A stretch of DNA of 13,793 bases. Origin: Bacillota bacterium. Lineage in GTDB: Bacteria; Bacillota; Clostridia; Lachnospirales; Cellulosilyticaceae. This document shows positions 13,158 to 13,793 of the stretch, piece after piece. The stretch covers positions 1-13,793 of the forward strand of contig JAEZJJ010000097.1 in assembly GCA_023436395.1 (NCBI GenBank), read 5' to 3'. Each line of letters begins with the position of its first letter. Position 1 is the first letter of the stretch. The notes under the pieces are model-generated. The model was not told the origin of the DNA and made no database searches. It saw only the letters and a list, made by a program, of their open reading frames with translations. Position numbers and translations under genes: made by a program.

Positions 13158-13200
13158 TATTTTACCTCCCCATACCATATCCTTATTCATTATTTCCTAT

Positions 13201-13560
13201 TTATCTCACCTTTGCACCAAAAGGCATTAATGCTAGTTTTGCAATTTTAAAACATTGTAAGCCAAATGGAATACCTATAACAGTTACACAAAAAATAAAT
13301 CCAATAAGAGCTGCTTCCAAAGCTAATGGAATCCCCCCAAAGATAATCCATAAGATGTTAAGCAGAAAAGAACCTACGCCGCCGCCGTAACATACTTCTC
13401 TTCCAAAAGGCCAGAAGGCTAAACCTGCTAATTTAAAGCATTGAACTCCTACAGGAATCCCTACTAAAGTAATGCACCACAACAGACCTACTATTAGCCA
13501 ACTTATTCCTAAAATAAGGCCACCAAATAGAAACCAGATCATATTTCCTAAAAAATTCAT
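13201..13560 (-). CDS. yccF: YccF family inner membrane protein (two YccF repeats)
   Basis: A 119-aa integral membrane protein made of two tandem YccF (PF03733) units, residues about 3-58 and 63-119. Each ends in a near-identical block: VGIPVGVQCFKLAGLAFWPFG and IGIPFGLQCFKIAKLALMPFG. Each unit carries a hydrophobic stretch (NMIWFLFGGLILGISWLIVGLLW and NILWIIFGGIPLALEAALIGFIF). The molecular function is unknown. GGAGG lies 7 nt before the ATG. It is first in a minus-strand run with the RimJ-like GNAT, DUF4440-like and PhnO-like genes. The region 13561-13660 should hold its promoter, but no clear -35/-10 pair was found. Confidence 0.93.
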   Translation of the reverse strand: MNFLGNMIWFLFGGLILGISWLIVGLLWCITLVGIPVGVQCFKLAGLAFWPFGREVCYGGGVGSFLLNILWIIFGGIPLALEAALIGFIFCVTVIGIPFGLQCFKIAKLALMPFGAKVR

Positions 13561-13669
13561 GTATTACCTCCAACTATTTTTATTACCCTATATTATCATA
13601 ATAGGTAAAGGTTTAATACTGCTATTTCATTTTTGGTAATATGTAGTATCTACTTAAGCAATTTATAAA

Positions 13670-13697
13670 TTGAAATTTGTCGAGGTATTTGTAAAAT
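13670..13697 (+). promoter_or_regulatory. sigma-A promoter for a right-edge structured RNA
   Basis: TTGAAA (13670-13675), a 16-bp spacer and TAAAAT (13692-13697). The start would fall at about 13702-13705, at the GTGCTA that opens the structured RNA. A perfect 14-bp palindrome CAATTTATAAATTG (13659-13672) overlaps the -35 and may simply be an AT-rich upstream element. Confidence 0.5.
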
Positions 13698-13701
13698 AGG
13701 G

Positions 13702-13793
13702 TGCTAGGATGAAAGGATAGGGAAATGGCTATCTTCCTGTGCTCCGGTTCGTATTTTTTGAAGCACTAAGCTCACTTATTTAGATGAACGCCT
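13702..13793 (+). ncRNA. ffs: candidate large SRP RNA (scRNA), 5' Alu-domain part only
   Basis: There is no reading frame here, but the sequence folds in an order typical of an SRP Alu domain. A first hairpin (GGATAG with CTATCttCC, 13715-13737 region) is followed at once by CUGU, the usual U-turn motif. A second hairpin follows (GTGCT, 13739-13743, with AGCAC, 13762-13766). Then AAGCTC...GATGAACGCCT reads as the start of helix 5. It starts with GTGCTAGG just after a promoter. In Firmicutes this gene usually lies upstream of dnaX, which would be beyond the window. The assignment is by fold order only and the 3' half is cut off; another structured leader is possible. Confidence 0.45.

Noticed and set aside
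1..13793. CRISPR array, insertion sequence, prophage or integrative element
   Set aside because: No regularly spaced direct repeats, transposase or integrase genes, terminal inverted repeats with target duplications, or attachment sites were seen.

Overview
The window is chromosomal DNA from a low-GC Gram-positive bacterium, most likely a clostridial Firmicute (Lachnospirales-like; no species is claimed). The grounds are strong AAGGAGG-type ribosome binding sites on nearly every gene, AT-rich spacers, textbook sigma-A promoters, and families typical of Clostridia: DUF134, Mrp/NBP35, DUF1540, VanY with a copper-amine-oxidase-like stalk, and a PedC/BrcD thioredoxin. No transposase, phage gene, tRNA, CRISPR array or integration site was seen. 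This looks like ordinary core-plus-accessory chromosome with most genes on the minus strand.

Left edge (1-360): the promoter and leader of a stable-RNA operon, probably rRNA, reading out of the window on the minus strand. Next come a MIF-family gene (+), an M23 metallopeptidase (-) and a NifX/NifB-like cofactor-domain gene (-). A PilZ (c-di-GMP receptor) gene (+) follows from a near-consensus promoter. Then comes the DUF134-Mrp/NBP35 pair (-), whose consensus promoter sits inside a perfect 21-bp inverted repeat that also forms the end of the next operon. That operon (-) encodes an uncharacterised 356-aa protein and a nucleotidyltransferase-fold protein that has lost both catalytic aspartates.

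Middle (6.0-10.4 kb): a secreted VanY-type D,D-carboxypeptidase (+); a two-gene operon (-) of a membrane-anchored 473-aa protein and a small acidic protein; a 430-bp spacer holding a decayed small reading frame; an orphan bacteriocin-accessory-type thioredoxin (+); and a DUF1540 zinc/metal-binding protein (-).

Right part (10.4-13.8 kb): a GNAT acetyltransferase (-), a small membrane protein behind a structured leader (+), then a minus-strand operon running from YccF through a RimJ-like GNAT and a SnoaL/DUF4440-like protein to a PhnO-like acetyltransferase. The right edge carries a plus-strand promoter and the first ~90 nt of a structured RNA whose hairpin-CUGU-hairpin order fits the Alu domain of the large Firmicute signal recognition particle RNA.

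The best candidates for something new are the promoter-in-palindrome upstream of DUF134-Mrp, the catalytically dead nucleotidyltransferase and its partner, and the multi-hairpin leader of the small membrane protein. Convergent gene pairs are mostly separated by strong bidirectional terminators.
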